Positions 7,577 through 16,778 of a stretch of DNA of 64,000 nt are shown in pieces. Source of the stretch: Pseudanabaena minima (GTDB taxonomy: Bacteria; Cyanobacteriota; Cyanobacteriia; Pseudanabaenales; Pseudanabaenaceae); assembly GCF_051131155.1 (NCBI RefSeq), contig NZ_CP159508.1, positions 1,612,001 through 1,676,000 on the forward strand. Reading direction: 5' to 3'. How positions within the stretch are numbered: the stretch's first letter is position 1; every line of letters begins with the position of its first letter. The notes below the pieces were generated by a model. It saw nothing but the letters and a program-made list of their open reading frames with translations, ran no database searches and was not told where the DNA came from. The translations under genes and the position numbers were made by a program.

Positions 7577-10500
7577 TCACTGGTTTGTTCTCCTGTGAAT
7601 AGGCGTATTTGAATTGGTGCTAGGGTTTTGGCAGAGTTGATTAATCGCCTCATTAGCACTTTTGCCATAAAGGGCGATCGCTAATTTCTTGAATTCAGGC
7701 TCTAACTTTAGATTAAGTAATTCACGCTCTAAACAAGAGACATCTTGAACTACTGGAATCCTACGACCGATAGAATTAAAAATTTTGTTGGTTAATTTCT
7801 TTGCGATTACATTAGGATCGCTTTCTTGTTCGAGTTGGCGGATATCGACAACTAAACAGCGTATTTCGGGGTGGTCAGTATTGCGATCGAGTCCTTTTTG
7901 GATTGCTTCACAATCTATAAGTTGACTTTCTAAGGTTTGAATTTTGTTTGTGTTGTTTGAAGGGATGGTATCTGCAATTTCGGGGTGGGTAGATGTGGGC
8001 TGAGAATGCCATGCTTCATAAAAGTCTGGATAGCTCATATTTTCAGCACAGTGATGAAGGACTTTATAACAATTGATTGTATTGGTTGGTATCACTTGCT
8101 TATCATTATCAAAATTATTGTTATGAGAATAATTATTGATGAATTTACTCAATGACAAAACCACTTTTCTCATTGTTTTTTTGCTTTTTATGCCGTGAAG
8201 TAAAAATTTTGAATTAACAAAAGAATCTTCTTCTGTGTCTCTTTGAATTGCAATTATTAATTGATTAATTGCTATCGAATTATCTAAGTCAATTTTTGCT
8301 AGTATTTCAGCAAATACATTTTTTTCTTTTTCATTCTTAGAATTTAATATAATTTGAGAAAATGCTTCAATTAATTTTGAATCATTACTAATCGAACTCA
8401 GAAGTTTCGCAAAACTAGCTTTTTCATCATAATTTTTTGATTTCAAAAAATTGGCATACAATATCTCCTCTAATTGTTTCACTAATTTTTGGTTACTCCT
8501 AAAAATTTGTATAGTATATTCCATGAATGGTGCTTGATATTTAATATTTCCTATAATATTAGATATATCATTTGCAATTCTTGGATTATTAGGGCTAATT
8601 CTTTCTATAGATTGAGTAATATCCAAACGAATCTCATCATCATCAAACAAATTCAGTATAGATATAAGCTTATCTATAACCTCTTCACTATTTCTTTTGT
8701 TTACAATATTAGAAAGGCAATTGCAAATATTACTAACTGAAGCTTCTACATCTTCAATTTGTCTTAAATATTCATTTATATCATCTAATTTTAAAAGATC
8801 TTTTTCTATATCTATAGCTATTTGCAATTTGTCAAATAAAATGTTGACAACTCTCTCGTCTCCTTCAGAAATATTGCTTAAACATTCAACAGCTAGAAAA
8901 CTTGCATTTGTTTGTATATGATTATTTAAAACAATCTCTACCAGTAAATCTATAGCTTGCTTATTTCCTACAGCAAATTTTTTGAGGATTTCAGATATAC
9001 CATCTATCCATTCATTCTGTTTTAAAGGCTCTATTAATTTAAATATGGCTAATTCATTGTTATTATCAATGTTACATATATTTTCTGCTACACTCCAGTG
9101 TAATGTCTTATATTTAATATCTTTTAGGATAATAGTTAACTCATAAATAACTTCATTTTTACAAACATTTGTCTTACCTAAGCATAGAATTAGAAAACCA
9201 ATAGTATTTAAACAATTTTCATCTTTTGAATTTTCATATTCTTGTTTTTGAGCCAATAAAATCCCTAGAAGTTTTTTGACATTTTTTTTGTTTTCTATAA
9301 TTCCAATGAGTTCTTCAAATATTAAACGATCATATGGATACTCTTTGTTAATACAATTTTCTATTGCCGTTTCAAGAAACAACGAACTATTTTTAGTAAA
9401 GTTAGATATATATCTTGTTATCTTAAAAATCTTATTTGGTATTGAATTAACTTGTCGATATATGTCATCAAAAATATCTGTATGAATTTTTGAAAAATGT
9501 AGATTGTAATACTCTAAAATTTGATACCTCAATGTATTCAGATTGGAAAATAGTATGTTAATCAATCTTTGGCTATACGTTTTCTCTAAAAATAAATCAT
9601 CTTTAAATGGAATTATCTTTGAATATGTACGCCATTCTAGATTCTTTTGATCGTACCAACCAAATTGCCATACTATTATTTGATTTACTATTTTATCGAT
9701 CAAAATACTTAAAGAATTAACATTGATAATTTGTGGAGTAAGTAATGCTGCTAAATAATATGCTCGATAGTAGTAAAAGTCACCGCAACCATCTTTAAAT
9801 GAAGTAATAGCTTTAAAAAAAGCTGTCTTTTTAGCTTCTGAAATACACTCTCTTCCTACCCAAAGTCTTATTGTTTCTTCCCACTCAGGCTCAAATATTC
9901 GATACTTCCCTTTTACAAGTCGATCTATGTGTTCACGAGGGACAAAGAAATTCCAGTCATCGATCGCTAAAGCAGCAAAATACTCTTGAAAAGAAGCATG
10001 ATAAAAAGCATAAACTTCTTGGTCTTGTTCATCACGTTCGATCAAAGTTAACCAACCAACATCACTAGCCAACTTAAATAAGCGATCGCCCATCTCCTTA
10101 ACCGCCAAACTACGCGACAGCCGAAAACCTGCATCACCATCAATACCAGCGATCGCTAGTTTTCCTAAAGCAAGATGCAATTCTTCTCGTAATGCGTCCT
10201 GAGTTAAATCTTCATCAACAATATTAGGCTTCCATTCATAAAAATAACGAACAAATAGCTCATATAATCCCGCTTTCGTTTCAGGAAGTTCGGTATTCAG
10301 ATCGCGATAAAAAGCCTGACACAACAAAGCTAACCGTAAAGGATGCCTTACCATATCCCGAATGCGATCGCGATTAGGTTCCTTGAGCTTAGCTTGCAAA
10401 ATTGGCGCACTTTCAGGCTTTCCAGCCTCAACAAACCAATCACTAATAAATTGATCCACTTGCTCAGGCGAAAAATCTCCCATTCTGAACGTATCAAAAC

Positions 10501-11440
10501 CTGACAATCCATTCAGAGAGGCATCCCAAACATTTAACCGAGAAGTTAACACCACTCGCGATTGACCAATCACCTCTTTAATTTCGTATTTAATCTTCTC
10601 TAACGCATCCGCAGAAGACTTAGCCCTCATTTCATCCAAACCATCCAACAGCAACCAAATCGCACCAGATTGAAACTGTTGAAATAGATCGTTTTTTTGC
10701 TCTGGATTTATAGAATCTTTTTGAATACCTAGCGCCTCAGATAGCCATTTCCCATAGATATGATCATCTAGCGATCGCCCTTGCAGATCTGCCAAACTCA
10801 CAAAAATTTGTAACTTCTGTTTTTTATTCAACTCATCAGCAATTCTTGCTAATAACGTAGTTTTACCAGCCCCCGCCTCACCCACGATCGCAATATGCTT
10901 ATTTTTACTCTGCCGATCAGTCAGCGATCGTAAGAAATTATCATGCTCATAAGTTTTTACAACCTTTCGTTCTTGATACTGATTGCGCTGATCTGAATCT
11001 GCTTTATCTTGCTTACTACGAGTCTGTTCTTTATGTTCCAAAAGATCGAGTGGCACATAAACATTCACCTCCGCACCAATAGCAGTCGCCTCTTTCCGCA
11101 ATTGCCTAGCCTCTTTCTGTTTAGCCAACATCCCCCCACAAATCGCGATCCAATTTACTATGCTTGCCTCTGTTTCATTCAAAGGCGCATCAATTACATC
11201 TTCAGGCTTTAAACCTACAGCCTCCGTAATCCAAACCAGTGAATCAAACCTAACTGGTCTTCCGTTCAAAAATCTTTTTACCGTACTTTCACCCGCGCCC
11301 GAACGTTCGGCTAAGTCAGGTATCGTCCAGCCTTTTTCATCACGATTATTTGGTCTTATTAGTTCAGCCATACATTGCCGAACTTTTTGAATACCTTCAG
11401 AAGATGCTTTTACGCTCATAGTCTGATTAATGTATGCCAT
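7577..11440 (-). CDS. HTH-NACHT STAND ATPase with helical repeats
   Basis: A 1287-residue protein. Residues 37-80 form a helix-turn-helix (WTIPDLAERSGAGESTVKRF). A charged linker leads to a NACHT ATPase with Walker A GEAGAGKTTLL (about 186-196) and Walker B LLLDGLDEM (about 258-266), sensor region LTSR, and winged-helix part with YHASFQEYFAA. Residues ~520-1130 are AT-rich, helical and probably HEAT-like. A short conserved-looking C-terminal domain ends it. NACHT STAND proteins sense a ligand through their repeats and oligomerise; bacterial members include anti-phage sensors. The effector here could be the N-terminal HTH part or the C-terminus, so the function is inferred. Start could also be the ATG at 11419. 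The coding sequence for the repeats is much richer in A/T than the ATPase part. Confidence 0.85.
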   Translation of the reverse strand: MAYINQTMSVKASSEGIQKVRQCMAELIRPNNRDEKGWTIPDLAERSGAGESTVKRFLNGRPVRFDSLVWITEAVGLKPEDVIDAPLNETEASIVNWIAICGGMLAKQKEARQLRKEATAIGAEVNVYVPLDLLEHKEQTRSKQDKADSDQRNQYQERKVVKTYEHDNFLRSLTDRQSKNKHIAIVGEAGAGKTTLLARIADELNKKQKLQIFVSLADLQGRSLDDHIYGKWLSEALGIQKDSINPEQKNDLFQQFQSGAIWLLLDGLDEMRAKSSADALEKIKYEIKEVIGQSRVVLTSRLNVWDASLNGLSGFDTFRMGDFSPEQVDQFISDWFVEAGKPESAPILQAKLKEPNRDRIRDMVRHPLRLALLCQAFYRDLNTELPETKAGLYELFVRYFYEWKPNIVDEDLTQDALREELHLALGKLAIAGIDGDAGFRLSRSLAVKEMGDRLFKLASDVGWLTLIERDEQDQEVYAFYHASFQEYFAALAIDDWNFFVPREHIDRLVKGKYRIFEPEWEETIRLWVGRECISEAKKTAFFKAITSFKDGCGDFYYYRAYYLAALLTPQIINVNSLSILIDKIVNQIIVWQFGWYDQKNLEWRTYSKIIPFKDDLFLEKTYSQRLINILFSNLNTLRYQILEYYNLHFSKIHTDIFDDIYRQVNSIPNKIFKITRYISNFTKNSSLFLETAIENCINKEYPYDRLIFEELIGIIENKKNVKKLLGILLAQKQEYENSKDENCLNTIGFLILCLGKTNVCKNEVIYELTIILKDIKYKTLHWSVAENICNIDNNNELAIFKLIEPLKQNEWIDGISEILKKFAVGNKQAIDLLVEIVLNNHIQTNASFLAVECLSNISEGDERVVNILFDKLQIAIDIEKDLLKLDDINEYLRQIEDVEASVSNICNCLSNIVNKRNSEEVIDKLISILNLFDDDEIRLDITQSIERISPNNPRIANDISNIIGNIKYQAPFMEYTIQIFRSNQKLVKQLEEILYANFLKSKNYDEKASFAKLLSSISNDSKLIEAFSQIILNSKNEKEKNVFAEILAKIDLDNSIAINQLIIAIQRDTEEDSFVNSKFLLHGIKSKKTMRKVVLSLSKFINNYSHNNNFDNDKQVIPTNTINCYKVLHHCAENMSYPDFYEAWHSQPTSTHPEIADTIPSNNTNKIQTLESQLIDCEAIQKGLDRNTDHPEIRCLVVDIRQLEQESDPNVIAKKLTNKIFNSIGRRIPVVQDVSCLERELLNLKLEPEFKKLAIALYGKSANEAINQLCQNPSTNSNTPIHRRTNQ

Positions 11441-11597
11441 TAACTTATCAATACCCTACCAGTTACAAGCACAAGCTTACGGAAACCAGCAAAAATTTAA
11501 AAGGTCAGAAAAGGTCACTTACTACTGAACTGGTCTGGTCTGGTGTGACAGCAATATTCTAGCTAATCTGCAAGTGTTCAAATTATTTCACTAGGCA
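11441..11597. promoter_or_regulatory. Divergent promoter region with GGTC/CTGGT repeats
   Basis: The 157-bp gap between the NACHT gene and the divergent DUF4258/PLD pair holds repeated short motifs: AAAAGGTCAGAAAAGGTCAC, then AACTGGTCTGGTCTGGTG, and an inverted ACCAGTT near 11457. These could be binding sites for the NACHT protein's own helix-turn-helix. No exact promoter can be assigned. Confidence 0.4.
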
Positions 11598-11954
11598 ATG
11601 AACACACACAAACAAATCCAACAGATCGCTGCCACCGATGAACTCCTCGATCAAGCGATCGCCCTAACCCCCATTCGCAACCCCAAAGACCACAACCACC
11701 TCCAACGCCGCCAACAACAACGCGCCATCAGCAACGACATGATCCGCGTCGCCATCGCCTACGGACAACAACGCAGCGATCGCCACGGCGCGATCGTCTA
11801 CACCTTAAGCGATCGCCAACTCAAAACCAGTCCCTACGCCAAATTCACCGACACCCTTAGAGGCTTGCAAGTCATCTGTTTACCAGACCTGCAAACCCTC
11901 CAAATCCTCACCACCTATTGGAACTTCAACAGCAAACGCAAAGCCAGAAAATAA
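11598..11954 (+). CDS. DUF4258-like small protein
   Basis: A 118-residue basic protein. The core HLQRRQQQRAISNDMIRVAIAYGQQ...GAIVYTLSDRQL fits the DUF4258 pattern (H..R..QR.I....I..ai..G), a small fold related to ribonuclease-like BECR/RelE-type toxins; that link is inference. It is four bases upstream of the phospholipase D-like gene, so the two form an operon. It has no signal peptide. Base composition is GC-richer than the neighbouring NACHT repeat region. Confidence 0.6.
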   Translation: MNTHKQIQQIAATDELLDQAIALTPIRNPKDHNHLQRRQQQRAISNDMIRVAIAYGQQRSDRHGAIVYTLSDRQLKTSPYAKFTDTLRGLQVICLPDLQTLQILTTYWNFNSKRKARK

Positions 11955-11958
11955 ACCT

Positions 11959-12648
11959 ATGCAAAACGCCAAAGACCTCAGAGCCGCCTCCCAACTGCTC
12001 AAACAAGCCCAAATCATGATCGACAAATACAACCTTCCACCGCAAAAGTTTCTCGAACAATTGGGACTGCTGCAAACTCAACCCGAAACCGAAATCGTCT
12101 TTGAGAAAACTGGCGGACGGTTCCATCTCTTCAAAGCACTCGAAGAAGCCAAAGAACGAGTCGTAATCAAATGTCCTTGGGCAAGCGATCGCGCGATCGA
12201 CAACGACCTGATGCTACGGCTCAACTATGCCCTCGACCAAGGCGTACAAATCGATCTCGGCTGGGGCTACCAATACGACCTCGGCACTGTCATCAAAAAA
12301 GACCGTCACGGCAACCTCACCTTCGCCGCCGAAGCCCAATATCGCTATAGCGCCATGTCCAAACTCTTCCAACTACAAAAACGCTACAGCGATCGCCTCC
12401 ACCTCAAACTCACAGGCGGACATAGCAAATACTTTGTCTGCGATCGCAAGTTTGCCTACGTCGGCAGTCACAACATCCTCAGTTCCACCATTCCCAATCT
12501 CAAGATCGCCTATCCCGACCTCAAAGGCGATGAAACAGGCACAATTCACCGAAATCAAGAAATCATCCAAAAACTGATTAATCGCTACGACCAAGCGATC
12601 GATCTCACAGGCTCTGATTTGTTCTCAACCGCAAGATTGACAGCATGA
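11959..12648 (+). CDS. Phospholipase D-like (single HKD) protein
   Basis: A 229-residue protein with one clear HKD motif, GGHSKYFVCDRKFAYVGSHN (about residues 152-172), as in PLD-superfamily nucleases and phosphodiesterases. The preceding region resembles the N-terminal half of the PLD fold (FHLFKALEEAKERVVIKCPW) but lacks a second HKD, so a dimer would be needed to form the active site, as in Nuc/BfiI-type enzymes. No signal peptide or membrane segment. It is coupled to the DUF4258-like gene and divergent from a NACHT gene, which suggests a defence or nucleic-acid role. The substrate is unknown. Confidence 0.7.
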   Translation: MQNAKDLRAASQLLKQAQIMIDKYNLPPQKFLEQLGLLQTQPETEIVFEKTGGRFHLFKALEEAKERVVIKCPWASDRAIDNDLMLRLNYALDQGVQIDLGWGYQYDLGTVIKKDRHGNLTFAAEAQYRYSAMSKLFQLQKRYSDRLHLKLTGGHSKYFVCDRKFAYVGSHNILSSTIPNLKIAYPDLKGDETGTIHRNQEIIQKLINRYDQAIDLTGSDLFSTARLTA

Positions 12649-12669
12649 ATTTTATGTTGCAAAGCGATC

Positions 12670-12736
12670 AAGATCTCCGACTTTTTCTTTGCTATCACCG
12701 AACAATTCTACTAATCACAAAAAAAGTCGGAGATCT
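12670..12736. repeat. R4 inverted-repeat element, copy 1
   Basis: Perfect 16-base ends, AGATCTCCGACTTTTT and its complement, flank ~35 bases of non-coding DNA. A related copy with GGGGATCT ends lies at 45392. Repeats with AAGTCGGGGATC ends are common in cyanobacteria. Confidence 0.7.
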
Positions 12737-12816
12737 GAGCCTTTACACTTGCAGCTTTATTTAGCCACCGTTGCGTGATATGAAGGATAATTGGATTTTA
12801 TAACGTTTACAAATTC

Positions 12817-14253
12817 ATGTCTGTTCGAGTTCGTATTGCACCAAGCCCAACGGGTAACTTACACATCGGCACAGCCCGCACCGCCGTATTTAACTGGCTG
12901 TATGCCCGTAACCAAGGCGGGACATTTATCCTCAGAGTCGAAGACACCGATCGCGAAAGATCTAAGGATGAATATACTCAAAATATCTTAGAAGGCTTGG
13001 CATGGTTGGGGATCGACTTTGACGAGGGACCATTTTTTCAAACACAACGCAGCGATCGCTATATTGCCACCGTACATAAACTTTTAGCCGAGAAAAAAGC
13101 CTACTTTTGCTACTGCACCGAAGCTGAACTAGAGGAAATGCGGGAAACGCAAAAAGCCAACAAACAAGCACCACGCTACGACAATCGCCATCGCAACCTT
13201 ACCGATGAACAACGCCAAGCCTTTGAAGCCGAAGGTCGTCGCCCCGTAGTTCGCTTCATCATTGAGGAACCACGCACAGTTGCATGGAATGACCTAGTAC
13301 GCGGCAATGTCTCATGGAGCAGCAGCGATCTTGGTGGTGATATGGTGATTGCCCGTGTTGATGAGCAAGGCAATATCGGCTTACCACTGTATAACTTTGC
13401 CGTAGTTGTCGATGACATCGATATGCAGATCACCCAAGTTATTCGTGGAGAAGATCATATTGCCAACACCGCCAAGCAAATTCTCATTTACGAAGCATTA
13501 GGCGCAACACCACCACAGTTTGGACATACACCCCTAATTCTCAATCAGCAAGGCGCAAAAATCTCCAAACGGGATGGCGCAACTTCCGTTTGGGAATTTC
13601 GGAATATGGGCTATATTCCCGAAGCTTTCAATAACTACATGGCGCTATTAGGTTGGTCGCCTAGCGATGGCAAGGAACTCTTCACCCTCCAAGAAGCATC
13701 CCAAATCTTCAGCTTCGATCGCGTCAATAAGGCAGGGGCAAAATTTGATTGGGATAAATTAAATTGGATTAATAGCCAATATTTGCATTCTTTACCAACA
13801 GAAGATGTATGCGATCGCCTAACTCCATTTCTCAAGGAAACTGGCTATGATCTGGAATCTGTCGATCGTCAATGGTTACTCGACTTGACCAAACTAATCG
13901 CCCCAAGTTTAACTCTATTGACCGATGCCGCGACGATTAGCAAGTTCTTCTTCACTGAGTTTGAAGACTATACCGATGAAGCGAAGACTACTCTCCAAGG
14001 CGATGCGATCGCAGGTATCATTACAGCCCTGATTGAAGCGCTAAAAGAAACTACTGATTTAGATGCTGATAGTGCTGGCGAAGTAATTAAAACAGTCACT
14101 AAGTCTCAAGGTGTCAAGAAAGGAGCCGTGATGAAGTCTCTACGGGCAGCCCTCACAGGCGATCTGCATGGGCCAGAAATCTTGCCCTCATTTGTACTAC
14201 TTCATCGTAAAGGTTTAGCATTGTCCCGTTTACAACGCGCCTTAACTGTATAA
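12817..14253 (+). CDS. gltX: Glutamyl-tRNA synthetase
   Basis: A 478-residue class I aminoacyl-tRNA synthetase that charges tRNA-Glu; in cyanobacteria the enzyme is usually non-discriminating and also makes Glu-tRNA-Gln. The HIGH signature is PTGNLHIGTARTAVFNWL (residues 10-27) and the KMSKS equivalent is KISKRDG (about 247-253). Length and full colinearity from VRVRIAPSPTG to the C-terminal anticodon-binding region (KGLALSRLQRAL) show an intact gene. ATG 12817 is the standard family start. It is a lone housekeeping gene between two accessory NACHT genes. Confidence 0.97.
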   Translation: MSVRVRIAPSPTGNLHIGTARTAVFNWLYARNQGGTFILRVEDTDRERSKDEYTQNILEGLAWLGIDFDEGPFFQTQRSDRYIATVHKLLAEKKAYFCYCTEAELEEMRETQKANKQAPRYDNRHRNLTDEQRQAFEAEGRRPVVRFIIEEPRTVAWNDLVRGNVSWSSSDLGGDMVIARVDEQGNIGLPLYNFAVVVDDIDMQITQVIRGEDHIANTAKQILIYEALGATPPQFGHTPLILNQQGAKISKRDGATSVWEFRNMGYIPEAFNNYMALLGWSPSDGKELFTLQEASQIFSFDRVNKAGAKFDWDKLNWINSQYLHSLPTEDVCDRLTPFLKETGYDLESVDRQWLLDLTKLIAPSLTLLTDAATISKFFFTEFEDYTDEAKTTLQGDAIAGIITALIEALKETTDLDADSAGEVIKTVTKSQGVKKGAVMKSLRAALTGDLHGPEILPSFVLLHRKGLALSRLQRALTV

Positions 14254-14417
14254 CTGATGTTACGTGGAAGGAATTCTTGTGAGCACGTAAGTCTAAGGCT
14301 GGCACGGGGGCGCAGCCCCTACAAGATCTAAAATTTATAGGTAGGGGCAATCCCCCCGTGGTTGCCCTGTCATGCTAGCAGCAAGAGATTCATCATTTGA
14401 GTTCCACGTAACATCAG
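14254..14417. repeat. R1 inverted-repeat element, copy 2
   Basis: A 164-bp element with perfect 16-base ends (CTGATGTTACGTGGAA and complement). It begins at the base after the gltX stop and ends three bases before the stop of the convergent NACHT gene, so it is essentially the whole intergenic gap. Core GGGGCAATCCCCCCGTGG as in the other copies. Confidence 0.85.
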
Positions 14418-14420
14418 TTT

Positions 14421-16730
14421 TTAAGTAGTAGGTAATAACAAACTTTGCTCGATCGCTTGTCTAACAGATTGACGCACATAGCAATCACTTTCGAGACATT
14501 CGACTAATAGACGGTTAGCATTACAGTATTGACGTAGAAGTTCTATTTGATGGGGGGTGAAGTCCCAGCTTTGACCAATGTTACGATGATTGACGGTCTG
14601 TAGACGTAGATCATTTGCCCAATTCTGCCATTGCACATCACTATCAGCATCATCAGGACAGTTGGCGATCAATTCTGTTAAAGCATTAGCTAAGTGAGGT
14701 TCTTGCATTTCTTGGGCGTACTCTAGAGCAAGACTAAGATCAAGATCAAGATCAAGTCCGAGATCTTCTCCATCTTTAGTTTCTAACGCCCTCGCCAAAT
14801 CAAAGGCAAGATCAAGGTTTAGATTGCGATTCTGACAAAGATCAAGGTCAAGTACGAGAGTTCTCGCTAATACGTTTGCCAAATTAATCGGATCGCTCTG
14901 AGCGATCGCTCTCCCCAGAGTCAAATAGAAAGCACGTACCGACTGAATGCGATCGGGAACTTGAGCAGATTCGGCTTTTTGGTTGACCCATTGCAATAGG
15001 GTTTGTAATTGCGAATCTCCTATTAACAAGCGATCGCAGTAGTCTTTCATTAACTGCAATAAGTCATCAGCTGATCGCATCATCCCCACCGCCAGACGCA
15101 AAATGTCATGCCAACGGTGATCAGTAATTTTACTAGCTAGCAAAGTCAGCGTATCTTGATTGCCGTTATAAACAAGCTCCCGCGCCGCTAGATATTCCTG
15201 AAAAGTTAAATGCGAAAAAGAATAAATTCCCTTGGCGCGTTCCACAAACAACCCATGTTGAGATTCTATCGCTTTAATAATTGCTTCACTATCTAGTTGT
15301 AACGCCTCCTCATCGGTATGCGCCTTAGGTAAATTGCGAATGTAATCGGTGATATAGCGTTCCAGATCGACTTGCCGAAAGAAATAATCTCCTTGATAAA
15401 AGGTTGTACAGGCAACCTGCGCCAAGAGATCTTCTTTACGTTGCATCGATAGATTTTTGTAAATCTGATGTCGTTCAATATTGCGTTTGGCATCCCATTT
15501 TTTGAGTAATACATCTAATCCCTCGCGATAGAGTTCCGAACGATTGGTGGGAAAATCACCAAATTCATCAAATACTAAACATAGGAGTGTGAGCAGTAAA
15601 GGATTAGTAGCCAATTCTTGAATAGGACGATTATCTTCTACTTTTCGCAAAAAAAGCTCAGTATGTCGGGAATTACCAGCAAACCATCGCTGAGCAAACT
15701 GAGAAATCTGCAATGGACGGAAGTTCGCCACCTCAACTTCCGTAAACTTCTCAAATACATATTCCTGCGCTCCCAATCGACTTGTAATTACAAAGCGATT
15801 GCTATAGTACTGCTCTGAGAAACTCCGCAGATCTTCGAGAACACGATGCAAATCATCTTCGCGGACTTCATCCAGTCCATCCCAAAATAGAATCGCTCGT
15901 CCATGTTGTAAAAGTTGTTTAATCGTTAGCTCATCACCAATGTTGTAAGCATGAAAGTCTTGAGCAATATAATCTAGTAACCTTGGCTGAGTTTCAACAC
16001 CTGCATACTGACGCAATGTCACAAAAATCGGCACTAAATCGCTAAAAATCTCACCTTGCGAACATTTCAAGGCGGTATATTTTAACAGCGTCGTTTTGCC
16101 AGCCCCTGGTTTGCCTAGCAACATCAGTTTGCGATAACGATTTAAAGCCTCTATGCTCGACACCCGATCTTCATTCAGCAATCCCATTTCAATGCGATCG
16201 CGCCCGTGATAAGTAGCCAGTAAATCAGCAATTCCCAAACGCCGACGGCTCGTAATTTTTTCGAGAACATCTGTTCCTGTATAGATATTTTCCAGATCAA
16301 TCGGGTGCGACATATCCAAAACTCGCATGGTGGCACAGCGCTCTTGGATAATCTGGCGACTGCGATAGCGCAGTTGCTGCACCAGTTCTTCAATATCAAT
16401 ATTTAAGGAAACAACCCCCTGATTAGATGGAGATTGGTTAGCAATCAATGAGGTTGGTTCACTCTGTGGACTTTCGGCATCTAGATAATTTTGCAAAATA
16501 TGCAAGAGACGATTATTTTTACCAGGTCCCTTACCACTGATGTCAAACTTCCGATAAATTTCTCCCATCCGCTTGCGATAGGCTTCTTCAGAAATACCCA
16601 AAAAGCTAGCAACTTCGCGATCATCACGATTTTCCCCAAATCTCAATAGGAAAACACTTTCCTGATCGGCGGAAAGCTGATGGGTTTGCGCCATTCGCAT
16701 CAGAAATTTTTGGGGAAACATAGTTGACAT
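14421..16730 (-). CDS. HTH-NACHT STAND ATPase
   Basis: A 769-residue protein. The N-terminus (LSADQESVFLLRFGENRDD...ISEEAYRKRMGEIY, residues 18-62) is a sigma-70-region-4/LuxR-like helix-turn-helix. After a linker and helix-rich segment comes the NACHT ATPase: Walker A LGKPGAGKTTLLKY (about 200-213), Walker B ILFWDGLDEV (about 278-287), LTLLCLVFDEFGDFPTNRSELY and FSHLTFQEYLAA. The C-terminal ~200 residues are helical and include an odd run of Leu-Asp alternation (LGLDLDLDLSLAL, around 655-670). STAND proteins of this type may act as signal-gated regulators or defence sensors. ATGs at codons 4 and 11 are also possible starts. Confidence 0.85.
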   Translation of the reverse strand: MSTMFPQKFLMRMAQTHQLSADQESVFLLRFGENRDDREVASFLGISEEAYRKRMGEIYRKFDISGKGPGKNNRLLHILQNYLDAESPQSEPTSLIANQSPSNQGVVSLNIDIEELVQQLRYRSRQIIQERCATMRVLDMSHPIDLENIYTGTDVLEKITSRRRLGIADLLATYHGRDRIEMGLLNEDRVSSIEALNRYRKLMLLGKPGAGKTTLLKYTALKCSQGEIFSDLVPIFVTLRQYAGVETQPRLLDYIAQDFHAYNIGDELTIKQLLQHGRAILFWDGLDEVREDDLHRVLEDLRSFSEQYYSNRFVITSRLGAQEYVFEKFTEVEVANFRPLQISQFAQRWFAGNSRHTELFLRKVEDNRPIQELATNPLLLTLLCLVFDEFGDFPTNRSELYREGLDVLLKKWDAKRNIERHQIYKNLSMQRKEDLLAQVACTTFYQGDYFFRQVDLERYITDYIRNLPKAHTDEEALQLDSEAIIKAIESQHGLFVERAKGIYSFSHLTFQEYLAARELVYNGNQDTLTLLASKITDHRWHDILRLAVGMMRSADDLLQLMKDYCDRLLIGDSQLQTLLQWVNQKAESAQVPDRIQSVRAFYLTLGRAIAQSDPINLANVLARTLVLDLDLCQNRNLNLDLAFDLARALETKDGEDLGLDLDLDLSLALEYAQEMQEPHLANALTELIANCPDDADSDVQWQNWANDLRLQTVNHRNIGQSWDFTPHQIELLRQYCNANRLLVECLESDCYVRQSVRQAIEQSLLLPTT

Positions 16731-16733
16731 AAC

Positions 16734-16778
16734 TTATCATAAGGAAAGTGGCGCAAATTGCCACTTTCCTTATGATAA
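16734..16778 (-). terminator. Hairpin terminator overlapping a stop codon
   Basis: Perfect 19-base arms (TTATCATAAGGAAAGTGGC, loop GCAAATT). The arm includes the last codons and stop (16770-16772) of the hydrolase gene, and lies just upstream of the NACHT start, so it separates the two transcription units. Confidence 0.75.
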
